Below, one piece after another: positions 1 to 11,931 of a DNA stretch of 64,000 nucleotides. Source of the stretch: Isochrysis galbana (taxonomy: Eukaryota; Haptophyta; Isochrysidales; Isochrysidaceae). The notes under the pieces were generated by a model. The model saw only the letters and a program-made list of their open reading frames with translations. It had not been told where the DNA came from and made no database searches. The translations under genes and the position numbers were made by a program. Numbering within the stretch: the first letter of the stretch is position 1; each line of letters begins with the position of its first letter. The stretch is taken from assembly GCA_018136815.1 (NCBI GenBank), contig CM030941.1:1053582-1117581 (forward strand), in the 5' to 3' direction.

Positions 1-1080
1 GAAATCGTAGGACGCGGTCCTATAATGTAGGACGGAACTTTTTAGCCGATTTGCACTTGGCACTTGATTCCCGCCCGATGCAGCGCTGTATCAGTCTGCC
101 TGCAGTCCGATGTTGCATCCGCGATCGACCTTTTGAAAAGGACCTTTTTGTTTTAGAAGTCGTCTACGTTTCTATGCCCTCTCCCTTTCGCCCTCGCCTC
201 CTTTGTCGCCTACCTTGTCGCCTGCTTTGTCCTTCGCCAGGTTTTTACCTCCTTGCGTGTCCCTAGCGTTTTTAAGTTTAAGTGCTGTCGCGCGTGCTTA
301 GGTTTAGGTATGGCCGGTCCAGGGAACCACCCCCTTGTGTGACCCTGATCTCCCCTCAGGTGTTAGCGGTTGGATTATAGCTCGTGGCGCTGCTTTACTT
401 CGGTCGTCGGTCGTCGGTCTTCATCAAACCACTTGGGGCTTGTGGCTTTTCGAAAGATTCCTTCCTTATTCCTGTGCGCTAAGTAACTGTCGCCCCGTCG
501 GATCGTCCGTCGCCCCCTCGCTCTCTTGTCGGCATTCTCTCTCTTCCTTGTTCTATTTGTCAGCAGGTCTCTGTGCGTTCCGTGCGGAAGATATGTAAGA
601 TGTAAAATGTAAGTAAGTGTTGGGAGTGTTGATGTGAGTGTGGTGCCGTGTCATCAGTCCGACGGACTCTAGCCGATCTGTCGTCTGTCGTTCGTCGTTC
701 TCGCTCTCGTTCTCGTTCTCGTCCCCGTTCTCGCCCCTCGTTCTCAACACTCCATTTGTACCAATCCTCAACCTCAGCCCCAGCCTCAGCCTATCCAGCC
801 CTTACAGCTCACACCGCGAGCAGTCCTCGAAGAAATAAATGACTGCGCACTGAGATACCTGCCACTGGGACGTCTTGGGCCACTCCCTTTCTCTCTCCCT
901 CCTGTCGCCAGCCGTCCCTCTTCGCCCGTTTGCTAACGCAAACCGGGCCCGTTTCTCACAACTCACAGCACTCCAGGGGGGGGGGGGGGGGGGGCAAAAT
1001 CCCCCCTCTCCCTCTCTCCATTCTCCTCCACCTCCACCTCTCTCCCTGCGGCAGAAGGGTCAGGGGCTGAGTGGGGTTGA
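1..1080. other. Non-coding, low-complexity region
   Basis: No convincing gene. The first 25 bases contain a short palindrome (TAGGAC-GCG-GTCCTA). From about 640 to 800 there is a pyrimidine-rich stretch of TCTCG/TTCTCG repeats resembling the 13.4-13.5 kb segment of the K-tail repeat, so it may be a diverged relative. An AATAAA lies near 834. A long G run sits at about 977-993. Confidence 0.4.
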
Positions 1081-1084
1081 TTGT

Positions 1085-1179
1085 TGATTGTACGGGCCCA
1101 CCCCGGAGGGTGTCCGCGATGGAGAGAGCGGGGGGCGCGAGGCCCCCATTGCCCCCCACTTACCACTTATAAAAGTAGG
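1085..1179 (-). repeat. G-family structured repeat, copy 1
   Basis: About 95 bp, closely matching 61913-62010. On the minus strand it starts with a hairpin (1163-1179; CTACTT-TTAT-AAGTGG, one G-T pair). A GC hairpin follows (GGGGGC-CTCGC-GCCCCC), then a stretch ending in a CACCC/GGGGTG stem. This head matches the heads of families B, C and K. Confidence 0.75.
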
Positions 1180-1577
1180 CAGTGGGTTATTTAAAATTAT
1201 TTAACGTGTAAACCGCCCAGGGCCCAGGGTTACATTCGTCTCCAAGGAGCCCGCAAAACTATGCTTGATTCTTAATTGCTGGGGGGTGGGAAGTGCGAAG
1301 TGCTTTCTATTCACACCACATACATCACAACATAAAATTGTTTGCAAACCTAGACTATAGACTAATTCATAAATAATTTAATTCACCAAATAGGTCGAAT
1401 CGGTTCATCATCGTCAACATCAATGCTGCCATCCCGTTGAACTCAAAGAAGGGGCTCACACTCAGATTCCGCGCGACGGCCCCTCGAGGGGCCTCCATTA
1501 TAACTCCATGGATCGTTGGCCGATTCAGATCCACTCCTTCACTCTGATCGGCTTTGGTTTGCCTAATTTCCTAGGCT
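1180..1577. other. Intergenic, AT-richer
   Basis: No gene or repeat recognised. The base composition is less GC-rich than the flanks. It lies just 3' of the minus-strand coiled-coil gene and probably holds its 3' untranslated region. Confidence 0.4.
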
Positions 1578-4500
1578 TTATATGTTGCGACCACTCCGGT
1601 TGACCACTGTGGAGTCAACTCTCCTGAGCGGAATGCGTGGGACGGTTGTTTTTGAGCCGCCACCAACATGATGACTCGCACCCTTGGATTGCTTGCTAGT
1701 CGCGACCCCGACCGAGAAGACCGACGGCTCCTGATGTTCAGCGTTTGGACCTGTTGCATGACCCGCTTTTTGCTTTTGTCCCTCCGCGTGTAAACGCTTT
1801 ACGGAGTATGAGAGTGCCTCATTTTCACGTTGGAGCCGTGCAATCTCCTTGGCATGAGCTTTATCGCGGTGAGCGTGTGTCTCCTTGAGAGCTTGCACAT
1901 GCTGCCGATGGGCGCTCACTCCAGCAGAGAGGTCAACCAAGCATCGATGGATCTCCATTCTCTTGCGCTCCGATTCACGGGAGGCACTCCTAGCCTCCTC
2001 GAGCTCCCCTTCGAGCTCTGCCACACGAGATTGCATCTGAGAGTGCTCAGTCATCATGCGTTTGACCTTCTCGTCTGCTTCCAAGGCGCCTACACAGGAT
2101 TGCGAACGTAACACAGCGATTTTAGCGTTGGAGGCCTCCGCCTCCAAGCGAGACGCATGCAGCTTGGCCTCGAGCCGAGACGCTTGTTCAGTAGCCTCTG
2201 CTTCCCGGTCTTGCGCTTCTCGTACTTGGAGTTGTAGCTGTTTTATGTCTTTCTCGAACTCTGTAGTGCGAGCCAGTTGCAAGCATAATTTCTCCTCGAT
2301 GTGACGCCTGAGGTCGCCATCGAAATGGGCATCGTGCTCATGGCTGAATGTGATGATACCAGCAATTTCGGCAAACTTGCCAAGGAGAGCTTGCTGGCTG
2401 GCCGTCGCCCTGAGGTGCACCTTGCAGAGCTCCACCTCGGATGACCTCCCGTGGCACGAGATGGAGGAGCTTCCGAACGTTTGACCTTCAAGCATGTCTC
2501 CATGCACCTCCCTTCTAGCATTGGTAGCTCCGGCATGCTCAAGATCCCGAGACCTATTCATCTCACGTTGCGTGCATTCGGCTTCGCGCCGGCACTTTTC
2601 AGCCTCGAGCTCCTGCACCGTCTCACTTAGACGATGAATCTTCTCAGTTAGATCTTCGACCTTTGCTGCCTTCGCCTCAGCTACAGCTTCCGCCGCCGCA
2701 CGAGCTGCAGTCAACACCTGAGAGGTCTCACGCTCTTGACGAAGGCCAACGGACAACAGGCCAGCATCTTCTTTCAATTGGTTGATTACAAGTTGCGCTT
2801 CCTGGAGGCGCCTAGCTAGCGTCAGTGCCTCGTTGGCGCACCTTCGGGTGGCTTTCTGTCCTTCTGCGAGTTGAATGCGAAGGGCAGCCGACACTCGCCG
2901 CTGACCGGCAATGTCATTTTCGCGAAGGACCAACGACAGTTGCAGCCCTTCCACCGTACGACGAACGGTTTCCAGATGGAGCTTTGCCTCATCCGCCTCG
3001 ATCCTTGCTGACGAGACGTCGGCGAGTGCTTGTTGAGCCGTCCGCAAATTCTCGTCAGCTTCGGCGCGCACTTGAGCCAACGTCGCCGCGGCGGCTTCCA
3101 TCTCTAGCCTGCAAGCAAGAGCGTGCGACTTCGCATCCCTCGCGAGCTTCTCCGACTCGAGGAGCTTCGATGAGGCGTCGTCGGCGTCGGTGCGTGCCTT
3201 TCTCTCTAACATCTTTGCCTCAGTGAGATCGGACGAGACTATTTGCATCCGTTCTTCAATGCATTTCATTTGTGCCTCCATTTGGGTTTTCTGGGTAGAT
3301 GCTGTGGCTGCTTGGGATGCGAGGGCAACCTGCGCTTCATCGTAGCGTTTGGCCAAATCGTCGGCCTCTGTGGTCCGCCTCCGCACATCCCGTTGCACTT
3401 TCGAGATTTGGATGCGAAGGGCAGCTGACAATCTTCTCTGATCAGCAATCTCGCTCTGTAAACAATCGATGGATCTTTGAAGCGTTTTCATCGTGTGGCG
3501 CGCTGTGTCAAGGTTGACTTCCGCCTCATTTGCCTTGGCTTTTGCAAACGAGGCTTCGGCGCGTGCCTGTTGGATCCTATCCTCATTTTCTACAGCCTCC
3601 GTGCGCACTCGAGTCAATGTTGCAGTTGTGGTCTCTAGGTCTAGCCTGAATGCGAGAGCCTGTGCTTTTGCGTCGCATGCTATCCTTTCCCACTCGACAA
3701 GTTTCTCCACGGCATCATCCGCGTCTGTGCGCGCCTTCCCCTCCAACAATCTTGCCTCCTCAAGATCGGATGAAAGTAGTTCCAGTTTGTCGCGAGCATC
3801 CCTGATTTCAGCCTCTATCTGGCTTTTCTCGGCAGACGCTTTGGCCGCTTCGGATGCAGACCTTGCAGCAACTTCTTGAGCGGACTTGAGTTCAAAGATC
3901 CAGCCTTTGATCTCAGCTTTCACAACGGACAATTGAGCTGAGGCCTCATCCGCATCAGCTCTCGCGCGGTGGCCGTCATCAAGAGCTTTCTGTGCAGTGG
4001 ACCTGACCTCTGCAAGCTCGCGCTGCGCTTCAACAAGTTCTTCTTCAACCCGTCTGAGCTCTATGCGAGCCGATTCTGCAGCTTTTTCAGCGTCATTCGC
4101 CTTCACACCAGCAGTCAAGGCGCGGATGCGGCTTGTTGCGCACAACTTGCGAAAGGACTCTGCCTGTGCTTGTGTTTCGCGGGCCTTCTCTTGCGCCATG
4201 CGTTCATCATGCCTTGCTTCCATAAGTTGAGCACGCAGATCTTTGGCTTCCTTGCTCGCAAGTGCCTCGCCTGCGTTAGCACGCTCTGCATTGGCCAATG
4301 CATCGCAAAGCTCGTGCCTCTTTCGTTCGAGCTCGACTAGCAAATCCTCCCTCTCCTCTAGACTTGCCTGCAGATCTTTCAAGCTGCACTCAAGTTGCTT
4401 GTTCTTTAGAGTCAAGTTGTGCTTTTCCTCTTCCGCTTTAGCAAGAGTGGCCTCAGCTTCGAGCTTGGCTTGTTCAGCTTTGTGGCGAGTGTTGTTAGCT

Positions 4501-5441
4501 TCTTCCTCGGCTTGGGCCATTTTTGATTGCATCTCCTGGTTTTCCCACTCCAACTGTGCGACCTCATCCCTGGCGCGAGCAAGCGCGCTCTCAGACTCCC
4601 CAAGCGCAAGCTTGACCACCTCGGATAGGTCTGACGATGGAGCACAACAGACTTTGGCATCCTTGTCATTGAGGCTGCTCTCCAGAGATGACTCATCCGT
4701 ACAAGCACTGCACTGCGCCTCAAGGTACAACTCTCTGAAGTGATGCACATCATCCCTTGCGCATCCCAGAGCTCGATCGGAATCAGCGATGGCACCCGTC
4801 AAAATTGCAATTAAAGACTCCTTCGAGCGTGCGATTCGGCTAATTTCTCGCTCGGCAAGACTCCTTGCAGCCTCCGCCTCCTCTTTCGACACTCTGAGAG
4901 CATTTTGAAATTGCTTTTCTGACTTCATCCACTTGTCGGCCTCAACTTTGGCCTGAGAGAGAGCAGCTTCGGCCATGGCAACTCTTGTTCGTTTTGCCTG
5001 TAGTTGCTGCAGCCGAGCGGCATCCTCGGCTTGCATCTTCTCGACTTCTTGGCGGAGGGCTGCAACTTCTTCCTCTTGCAGAGCAAGGCCTGCACGCGCT
5101 GTCAGTGTGGCGTGAGCCTGTTGCAGCAGGGCTGCTTTGGCTTCGCGAATAGCGTCCTCATTATTTGGTGATCCATGCTGAGAATGTTCTGTCTGCACGC
5201 TCTCGGACCGTGTCACCCTCGTCGGCTGCACCGGAGAAGGCGCCGTCTGGTGTGGTGGTGGTGGTGGGACTGTAGCGACTCGGTCGGCGGAGCACGCAGC
5301 CGCGCCCACGCTCTCACCGAGCACCTGGTGCGGGACGGGTTGCACCGAAAGAGTGAGAACGTCAAAGCGCCTTCTTTTGCCATCTGTCGCCTCGCACTCC
5401 TCGACGAGCGCCCGCGGCTCGGGCTGCTCCAGAGCCGCCAT
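1578..5441 (-). CDS. Large coiled-coil protein (1,287 aa)
   Basis: One uninterrupted frame of 1,287 codons. Residues from about 90 to 1,180 are almost entirely heptad-like and rich in Ala, Glu, Arg, Lys and Gln, typical of a long coiled-coil rod such as myosin-tail, SMC-hinge-less or golgin/centrosomal proteins. Internal similarity is visible: segments with 'ARTDADDA', 'DAKxxALACRLxxE' and 'SAALRIQ' recur two or three times, so part of the rod grew by duplication. The N-terminus (about 90 residues) is Pro/Thr/Ser-rich, and the C-terminus is basic and Ser-rich. No motor, kinase or other catalytic domain is visible. A structural or cytoskeletal role is inference only. The first Met is used because the frame stays coding-like up to it; the 250 bases upstream are a CT-rich leader. 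The many ORFs on the other strand here are shadows of its biased codons. Confidence 0.8.
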   Translation of the reverse strand: MAALEQPEPRALVEECEATDGKRRRFDVLTLSVQPVPHQVLGESVGAAACSADRVATVPPPPPHQTAPSPVQPTRVTRSESVQTEHSQHGSPNNEDAIREAKAALLQQAHATLTARAGLALQEEEVAALRQEVEKMQAEDAARLQQLQAKRTRVAMAEAALSQAKVEADKWMKSEKQFQNALRVSKEEAEAARSLAEREISRIARSKESLIAILTGAIADSDRALGCARDDVHHFRELYLEAQCSACTDESSLESSLNDKDAKVCCAPSSDLSEVVKLALGESESALARARDEVAQLEWENQEMQSKMAQAEEEANNTRHKAEQAKLEAEATLAKAEEEKHNLTLKNKQLECSLKDLQASLEEREDLLVELERKRHELCDALANAERANAGEALASKEAKDLRAQLMEARHDERMAQEKARETQAQAESFRKLCATSRIRALTAGVKANDAEKAAESARIELRRVEEELVEAQRELAEVRSTAQKALDDGHRARADADEASAQLSVVKAEIKGWIFELKSAQEVAARSASEAAKASAEKSQIEAEIRDARDKLELLSSDLEEARLLEGKARTDADDAVEKLVEWERIACDAKAQALAFRLDLETTTATLTRVRTEAVENEDRIQQARAEASFAKAKANEAEVNLDTARHTMKTLQRSIDCLQSEIADQRRLSAALRIQISKVQRDVRRRTTEADDLAKRYDEAQVALASQAATASTQKTQMEAQMKCIEERMQIVSSDLTEAKMLERKARTDADDASSKLLESEKLARDAKSHALACRLEMEAAAATLAQVRAEADENLRTAQQALADVSSARIEADEAKLHLETVRRTVEGLQLSLVLRENDIAGQRRVSAALRIQLAEGQKATRRCANEALTLARRLQEAQLVINQLKEDAGLLSVGLRQERETSQVLTAARAAAEAVAEAKAAKVEDLTEKIHRLSETVQELEAEKCRREAECTQREMNRSRDLEHAGATNARREVHGDMLEGQTFGSSSISCHGRSSEVELCKVHLRATASQQALLGKFAEIAGIITFSHEHDAHFDGDLRRHIEEKLCLQLARTTEFEKDIKQLQLQVREAQDREAEATEQASRLEAKLHASRLEAEASNAKIAVLRSQSCVGALEADEKVKRMMTEHSQMQSRVAELEGELEEARSASRESERKRMEIHRCLVDLSAGVSAHRQHVQALKETHAHRDKAHAKEIARLQRENEALSYSVKRLHAEGQKQKAGHATGPNAEHQEPSVFSVGVATSKQSKGASHHVGGGSKTTVPRIPLRRVDSTVVNRSGRNI

Positions 5442-5988
5442 GTCGAATGGTGCGTGTCACTCTACTCACTCGTCGGCGACGTTTGTGGGGCGCCCCAAAC
5501 CGCTCACCCACCACTTTTGAACACACGGCCGCGCTCTCTCGCTCGCTGCTCTCTCGCTCACCTCGTCTCGCTCCTTCTCTCTCTTTTCTCTTCTCTTCTC
5601 TTCCCACACTCTCTCACTTCTCTTACTCTGTGTCTGTCTCTCTCTCTGGTCTCTCTTCTCTGCTCTTCTCCATTACAACTCCGCGAATTAAAAAAAATCG
5701 ACCCCGACCCCCGATTCTCGTAAACACGGGGTAAAAAATGCGACTCCCCAAGCGAACGGTAAAACGGCACCATACCGTGAGAAACCCGACCCCCCCCGAA
5801 CCAAAACAAAGGATGTAATCTCAAAAATGACCCCCCCCCCGGAAGCGTCAAATATTCTCGTAAAAGTCGATAAAAACTACCAGCATAACATGTGTTGAAT
5901 CCCCCCATTCCCATTCCCCTCTCTCTAGCTCTTCTCTCTTCTCTCTGCTCTCTCTTTCCTCTCTCGCGCTCTTTCTCTCTCTCCCCGC
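5442..5988. promoter_or_regulatory. CT-rich upstream region of the coiled-coil gene
   Basis: The region between the minus-strand coiled-coil gene and the plus-strand gypsy pol. It holds long CT/TC tracts (about 5565-5660 and 5915-5985) and runs of C, compatible with a 5' leader or promoter, but no core element can be assigned. No sequence here clearly matches the 3' flank of the gypsy element, so a 5' LTR was not identified. Confidence 0.35.
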
Positions 5989-8900
5989 TTGCCAAAGCGC
6001 TCCTCGATCTGCGAACCAAAAACCAAAAAGCTTCGCCCATACCAGATAAAGCCAACCCCCCCAAACCACCTAGCCACCCCCCCCCCAAAGCCGACCCCCC
6101 CCCGAACCAAAAACGACACCCTAAAATCGACCAAAAACCGACCCCCCCTAGAAGCCACCCAATACGTCCATCCATGGCAACATGGAACGGGACACACCAA
6201 AGCTACGGGGCTCTACCTTTCGGCTAGCCTTCCCCCGCTCGTGCCAACCTGCGTTGTTCCCGGCCGCGAGCACGCTATGGCAAACCTACCCATGTCCCCT
6301 CATCGCGGCTTGATGCGCAGCCGTACCTACGTGGGTATCGCCGGTGCGATGGCAATGCAGTGGATGCCCGTCGTTTTAGACTATTGCCGTCGTACTCCTT
6401 CTCGTCCGGCCACGTCCGCCGCCTCCCTCCTATCTCAAGCGCGCGATCGACAATCCAGCCAAGTGGCTCAAGTTGGTCCCAGTTCCAGTTCAGAGCCTTC
6501 GAATGTTTCGAGTGTCGCCGCGATTGATGGGGAGTGGCGGCCGTGGCTAGGGTCGCCCCGCTCGTCGTTGTTACCAATCCGTCCCGCCCGAATGATTCGC
6601 AAGGTCCGCAACCGCTGGCGCGTATGGACGGCGGTGCGCGGTGCGCAAGGCTCGATATCGTATGCGTGGTTGCCGTTGTCTCCGTCGTTAGCGTCGGCTC
6701 TCGATGCGGAGGTTCGCCTTCACTCGTCCGCGGTGGAGGAGGAGCCGTTGCCGATCCTTGCTCCCTCTCCCTCTCCTTCGTCCTCGTCCCCGTTCGTGCC
6801 GATGCCTCCTCTCTTGGAGACGTGTGCCTCCGTTTCCTTTCCGGACACGTTTACTCCAGAGGGTTGGCATGCCGCCTTGCGTCTAACCTGGTCAGGCCAG
6901 GAACGCCTCGCTTTGCTTCCGACGCCGCCATCTCGCCTAGGCTTGGGTGCCTTGCCGGACCTGCACCCGCCGCTGCCTCCGCTCGACCGCCCCGCTCGCC
7001 GCTCCGTTGCTGAGGTCATTGCCGACCATAAGCAGCGGCACGCCGCCTTCGTTCCCTCGGGTTTCACGCCTGTTCTCAACCAGCCTGCTGTCGTCGCTTC
7101 TGTGACCAGGGAGGTACCGGCGAGGCTTGTCTCCGACACGCCGCCTAGCCTCTACCCCCGTCACTGCCTATATGTTCGCGATCTTATCGTTTGTCGTCAA
7201 TCTGCCGCGGGCCCTACTCGTTATATCGTCGATTCCGCCCTCGCCGTCAACAAGACTCTTGCGGACACGGGAGCCGGCCCCTCGGTCGTGACCACCGAGC
7301 TGTTGGCTGCATTGCCCCGTGACGCTTGCGTCTCGCTCGAACATGCTTCGGACCGACCTGCCGTTGTCGGACCGGATGGTAACCCCCTCCGTACCCGCGG
7401 CTATGCAACGTTGGTCTTCTCTCTCTCCGGTGTCGAATTCCGACACCGTTTCCTCGTTGTCGAAGGCGCGCCTATGCTTCTCCTGGGAAACGATTTCCTG
7501 GAAGCATACGCCGCTTGCATCGAACTGTCGCCGGAAGCTGGGCGTGATGGCCGCTTGACCCTTATGGTCGACGATCGTCGCGTTCCGTCCCTCGTTTCCA
7601 CTCGTCCTCGTCTCTCCTCTGCACCGCTTGTCGCCGTGATCTCCGCCGACTCACCACGGGCAGAGGAGTCGTCGCTCGTTCCTATCTCGGGCAACGTTTC
7701 CTCCTGTCAGGCTCACGGCGAGCCGCCGCCGGCGATGCCGTCTTCGATTCCACTGCCGCCCCTCGATCCCGAGCTTGAGCCGCCCCCTCGTCTCGACTTC
7801 ACTCGCAGTCCGCCTTTGTCTCCTTCTCGTTCGTCTGCCGCCGTTGATGTTGAGCCGCTCTTCGCAAACGGATCCACGTCGAAAGAGTTCGCTCTGTACA
7901 CCAGGCAGCCTATCACTATCCCCTCGCGATCGAGGGGTACGTTCTCCGTTCGCCTGCCTCTAGAGGTCATTGAGAACTACCCCGACTCCGCCATCCTCGT
8001 CGACCGTCTACCGCCTCGTGATGGCCTCGATTCTCCTCCAATGGTCGCCACTAGCGTCGAAACTCCAACTCCGGAAGGAGAGGTGTTGATCACCGTTTGG
8101 AACTTGGCGCCACGACCTGTAACTCTTCCTGCGTACTCGCCGGTGGCGTCAGCTCACATCGAGTACAAGTTGCACGAGGCGCGGTCGACAGCCGCCGGTG
8201 ATGGAGACGACCCCGAATCCTCGCTCACCGAGGCACAGCGCGCGCTCCTCAACGCTATCACCATCGACCCCGATGAACAATTGGCGCCGTCCCAGAAGCA
8301 GCGCGTACGCTGCTTGCTGGCTCGGCATATCGACGCGTTCGCCCTCGACCCGAAGAACCCTAGGCACACGCACGTGATGGAGGTCGAGCTGCCTCTCCTC
8401 CCCGGTGCTACAGCCCACCGACACGCTCCGTCGAAGATGGGTGACGAGGGCCGCGCCATCGTCGACAAACACGTCGCCGAGATGGAGGCGGCGGGAATCA
8501 TTCGCAAGTCCAATTCGCCGTGGGCTTCGCGGGTCGTACTCGTCGGCAAGAAGGACGGATCCGTTCGCTTCTGCGTCGATTATCGCGACACGAACTCGAA
8601 GCTTCGCATCTCGGACAGCCCTCTACCGCTCACCGTCGAAGCTATCGATCGTCTATCCCGAGGCCAAGGTTCTCGAGATTCTCTTTTTCTCTGTCTGCTC
8701 GACCTAGCCTCCGGCTTCTGGTGTTTGCCCATCAAGGAGGAGGACAAGCCTATCACGGCGTTCTGCACCCATCGCCAGAAGTACGAGTTCAACTACCTCC
8801 CGTTCGGCGTCCAGTCTGGGCCGTCCTACATGTGTCGTCTCATGGACGCGGTGCTCCAGGGCCTCGCGTGGGAGATTTGCATGCCGTACCTGGACGACAT

Positions 8901-11900
8901 CGGGATTTGGTCGACAGGCACAGGCGGCACGCTCGAGGAACGCATCGACGCCTCATTCGAGCAAATGCTTCACCGTCTCGATCTCGTCCTCGAGCGCCTC
9001 CGGTGGGCCGGTCTCTCGTGTAAGGCCTCCAAGTGCATCTTGTTCGCTATCAAGGGCGAGTACCTTGGGCACGTCGTTTCTCGTCGTGGTCTCGAGATGG
9101 ACCCCAAGAAAGTCGAGGCGGTACGCTCGATTGATCCACGTCACATCAATTCGCTCGAAAAGGTCCGCTCGTTTCTCGGTCTTTGTTCGTACTACCGTCG
9201 GTTCATCAAGGGCTTCGCGCACGTCGCGGCACCTCTCACCGACCTTACTCGTACGGGCGTCGACGTGGCTACCGTCTCTCAATCGCCTGAGTGCCAGACA
9301 GCGATCCGCCGCCTTATCGAGCTCATCACGTCTGCTCCAGTGTTGGCTGCGCCTCGTCACGACAAAGAGTTCATCGTCAAAACGGACGCGGCCAGTACCC
9401 TGGGTATCGGCGGAGTCCTGTCGCAAATTGACGACCACGGGCACGAGCATGTCGTCGCGTATTACGGTCGCCGCCTCACCGCCGCGGAGCGTCATTGGAC
9501 CACCACCGAGGTGGAGCTTCTCGCCGCCCTGGAAAGCATTCGCACTTGGCGACCGTACCTTTGGGGCCGGCACTTTCGCCTCGTCATCGATCACCGAGCG
9601 CTCCGTTGGTTGCACACCATGAAGGACACCGTCCAGGGTGGGCCGGCGTCGCGCTTGATGCGATGGGCGCTCAAGTTGTCCGAGTACCGCTTTACCGTCG
9701 AGCACAAACCTGGCGCGAACCACAAAGACGCTGATGGAGTGTCGCGCTTGGTGGCGGCAGACGACGAGACGTCGGAGACGTCCGCTCCTAAGCAGGGGGG
9801 TGGGCAGCTACTAGCCGCCGTCGTCCCTAACTCTCGCTCCACCACGGCATCGGATGGTCAGCCACCAGCCGTCGCCGCCTCTCGTTCTCGTACCACCACG
9901 GCCTCCAGTCTGCAAGCCGACGAACGATCGTCCAGGTTGTCCTCTACGACCAGGGATTCCATCAACCTCTCCTACCTCGACGTCGGTACACCCAACGCCG
10001 AGGCGCTCAAGGAGGCACAGGCCGAGGACCCCGACTGCCACGACCTCATTCGCTTCCTCTCCTCGTCTCCTCACAACCCCGATCTCGATCACCGTCGCTT
10101 GCGCTGGCTCAGCCGCGAATCTTCTCGATGCCTGTTGCGATCTGGACTACTCTACCGACGAGTGCCAACGAGGGATGGCGAGAAGCTTTGCCTCTACGTG
10201 CCGAAGACGATGCGCCGCGCCTACCTCGAAGCCTTTCACGACCACCTGTGCCACCTCGGCGACAACCGAATGGCGCGCCTTCTACGAGACCGATATTTTT
10301 GGCCTGGGATGAACGCTGACGTCTGTGAGCACGTTCGCCAATGCCATGAATGCACTTTAGCTAAGCCTCCCTTCCGCCACCTCGCAGACCAAAAGGGACC
10401 GCAGGTCGGCGCCTATCCGTTCGACATCGTCTTCTGCGACGTCGTCTCGATGGCTCCTACGCACGACTTCATCAAGGGCTCTCGAGGCTTCGACAAGCTC
10501 CTCGTTTTCGTAGACTCGCTCACTCGTTGGATCGAGGCGGCCCCTCACAACGGCGACCCCTCGAGTGCCGACGCACTTCACGCCTTCATGTCGTACGTCG
10601 TCTCTCGGCACGGAGTACCAAGGCAACTTCGCTCGGACTCCGGCAGCAATCTCGCTAGTCAACTCACCTCGATCATCCTCGAGCGCACCGGCACCGACTT
10701 GCGGCCGAGCACACCTCATCATCACAAGAGCGTGGGCCTGGTCGAACGAGCTCAGCAAACATTGATCAACATGGCTCGCGCTACTGATGAAGGCGGCGGT
10801 CATTGGGTCGATCATCTCCCGTTCTTTCTAATGAGCATGCGCGCTTCAGCTAATCGCATTACCCGCATGTCGCCTGCTGCCTTGCTCTATGGCCGTGAGC
10901 TTCGCCTGCCTGCCCAGCTATCTGATCCACCTGACACCGGCCCACCTCCCGAGTTACCTCAGGAAATTCGCTCGTACGCTTGGAAAATGCATTGTCGTTT
11001 AAAGGCAGCGTGGGCCGCAGCTTATGATGCAACTTTAGAGTCTCAAGCCGACGCACTAGCCGACACACTACGCACTCACTCTCCCCCTATCCAATTTGCC
11101 CCAGGTGATAGGGTGGTTCGCAAGATTCCAGGACACCGCAACAAGCTCCTCTACCACTACAGCGGACCATACCGCATTGCTGAGGCGCTTGGCGCTGGCC
11201 GCTACCGACTACGCGACCAAGAAAATCGCCTCCTCTCCGAGGAAGTGCATGTGACTAACCTCCGTCCCTACTATACCCTCACAGATGAAGACCCCGTCCA
11301 AATTGACGAGTATCTGGTGGATGCACTTCTTGACCGCAAGGGTCGAGGCGATTCCAGACAGTACCTCGTCAAATGGCGTGGCTACGCGAAAGCTGCGGCC
11401 ACATGGGAGCCGCTAGCCGAATTGCTTCGCCGCTGCGAGTCGCTCGTCACCGCCTATGATGATGCTCACCCCTTCCCGCCTCTTCGTAAGCCTCAGATGA
11501 GAAAGCGGGCCGCAGAATCACAATCTCAGACCGTCTCAACTCCGCCGACGTCGCACGCGATCGAAGCTCCCGTGGGATCCGAGACCACCGGCTCGGATCA
11601 TCAGGCCCCGCGCCGCTCGCCTCGTCTCGCACCGTCCTTGCACAGTGGCCCCATTGCTCATGTCTCCCATTTGCCCGTCTCAGCCCGCCCGTCTGTTGCC
11701 AACCCTGCAGGTCCAATGATGCGGCCGCAGCACGCGGTCTTCGTCCTCGGGCAGTGGTGGTACTCGTCGGGATCGTCGCGCGGTTCCCCGTGGTTTGGCT
11801 CCCACGCATTTGCGCACGATGCCCTTGCCTCGCCTACCTTCGTTCGCTGTCGCTCCGAGGCTCTCGCACGCCTGTCGCCATCGGATCGCACCCTCGTCTC

Positions 11901-11931
11901 TCTGCTCGATACACCCTCTGCGTTCTTCTGA
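5989..11931 (+). mobile_element. Ty3/gypsy LTR retrotransposon, pol with chromodomain
   Basis: Fossil-type element, Metaviridae/Ty3-gypsy, chromovirus-like. In order: aspartic protease (D-T-G-A-G near 7265), reverse transcriptase (about 8440-9080, with YLDD near 8890), RNase H (about 9360-9760), integrase with HHCC zinc finger and catalytic core (about 10240-10980), and a chromodomain (about 11310-11440). All lie in one open frame of about 1,980 codons, so the pol looks whole and the insertion is probably young. The first 250 codons do not resemble gag, and no gag was found. The true start may be downstream of 5989. Confidence 0.93.

Noticed and set aside
3493-4743. Several plus-strand ORFs of 120-170 codons opposite the 1,287-aa coiled-coil gene
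   Set aside because: Ser/Ala/Leu-rich mirror images of the biased coiled-coil codons; no domain and no independent start context.
5558-6175. 205-codon minus-strand ORF between the coiled-coil gene and the gypsy pol
   Set aside because: Gly/Arg/Glu repeats produced by CT tracts on the other strand; not a real gene.
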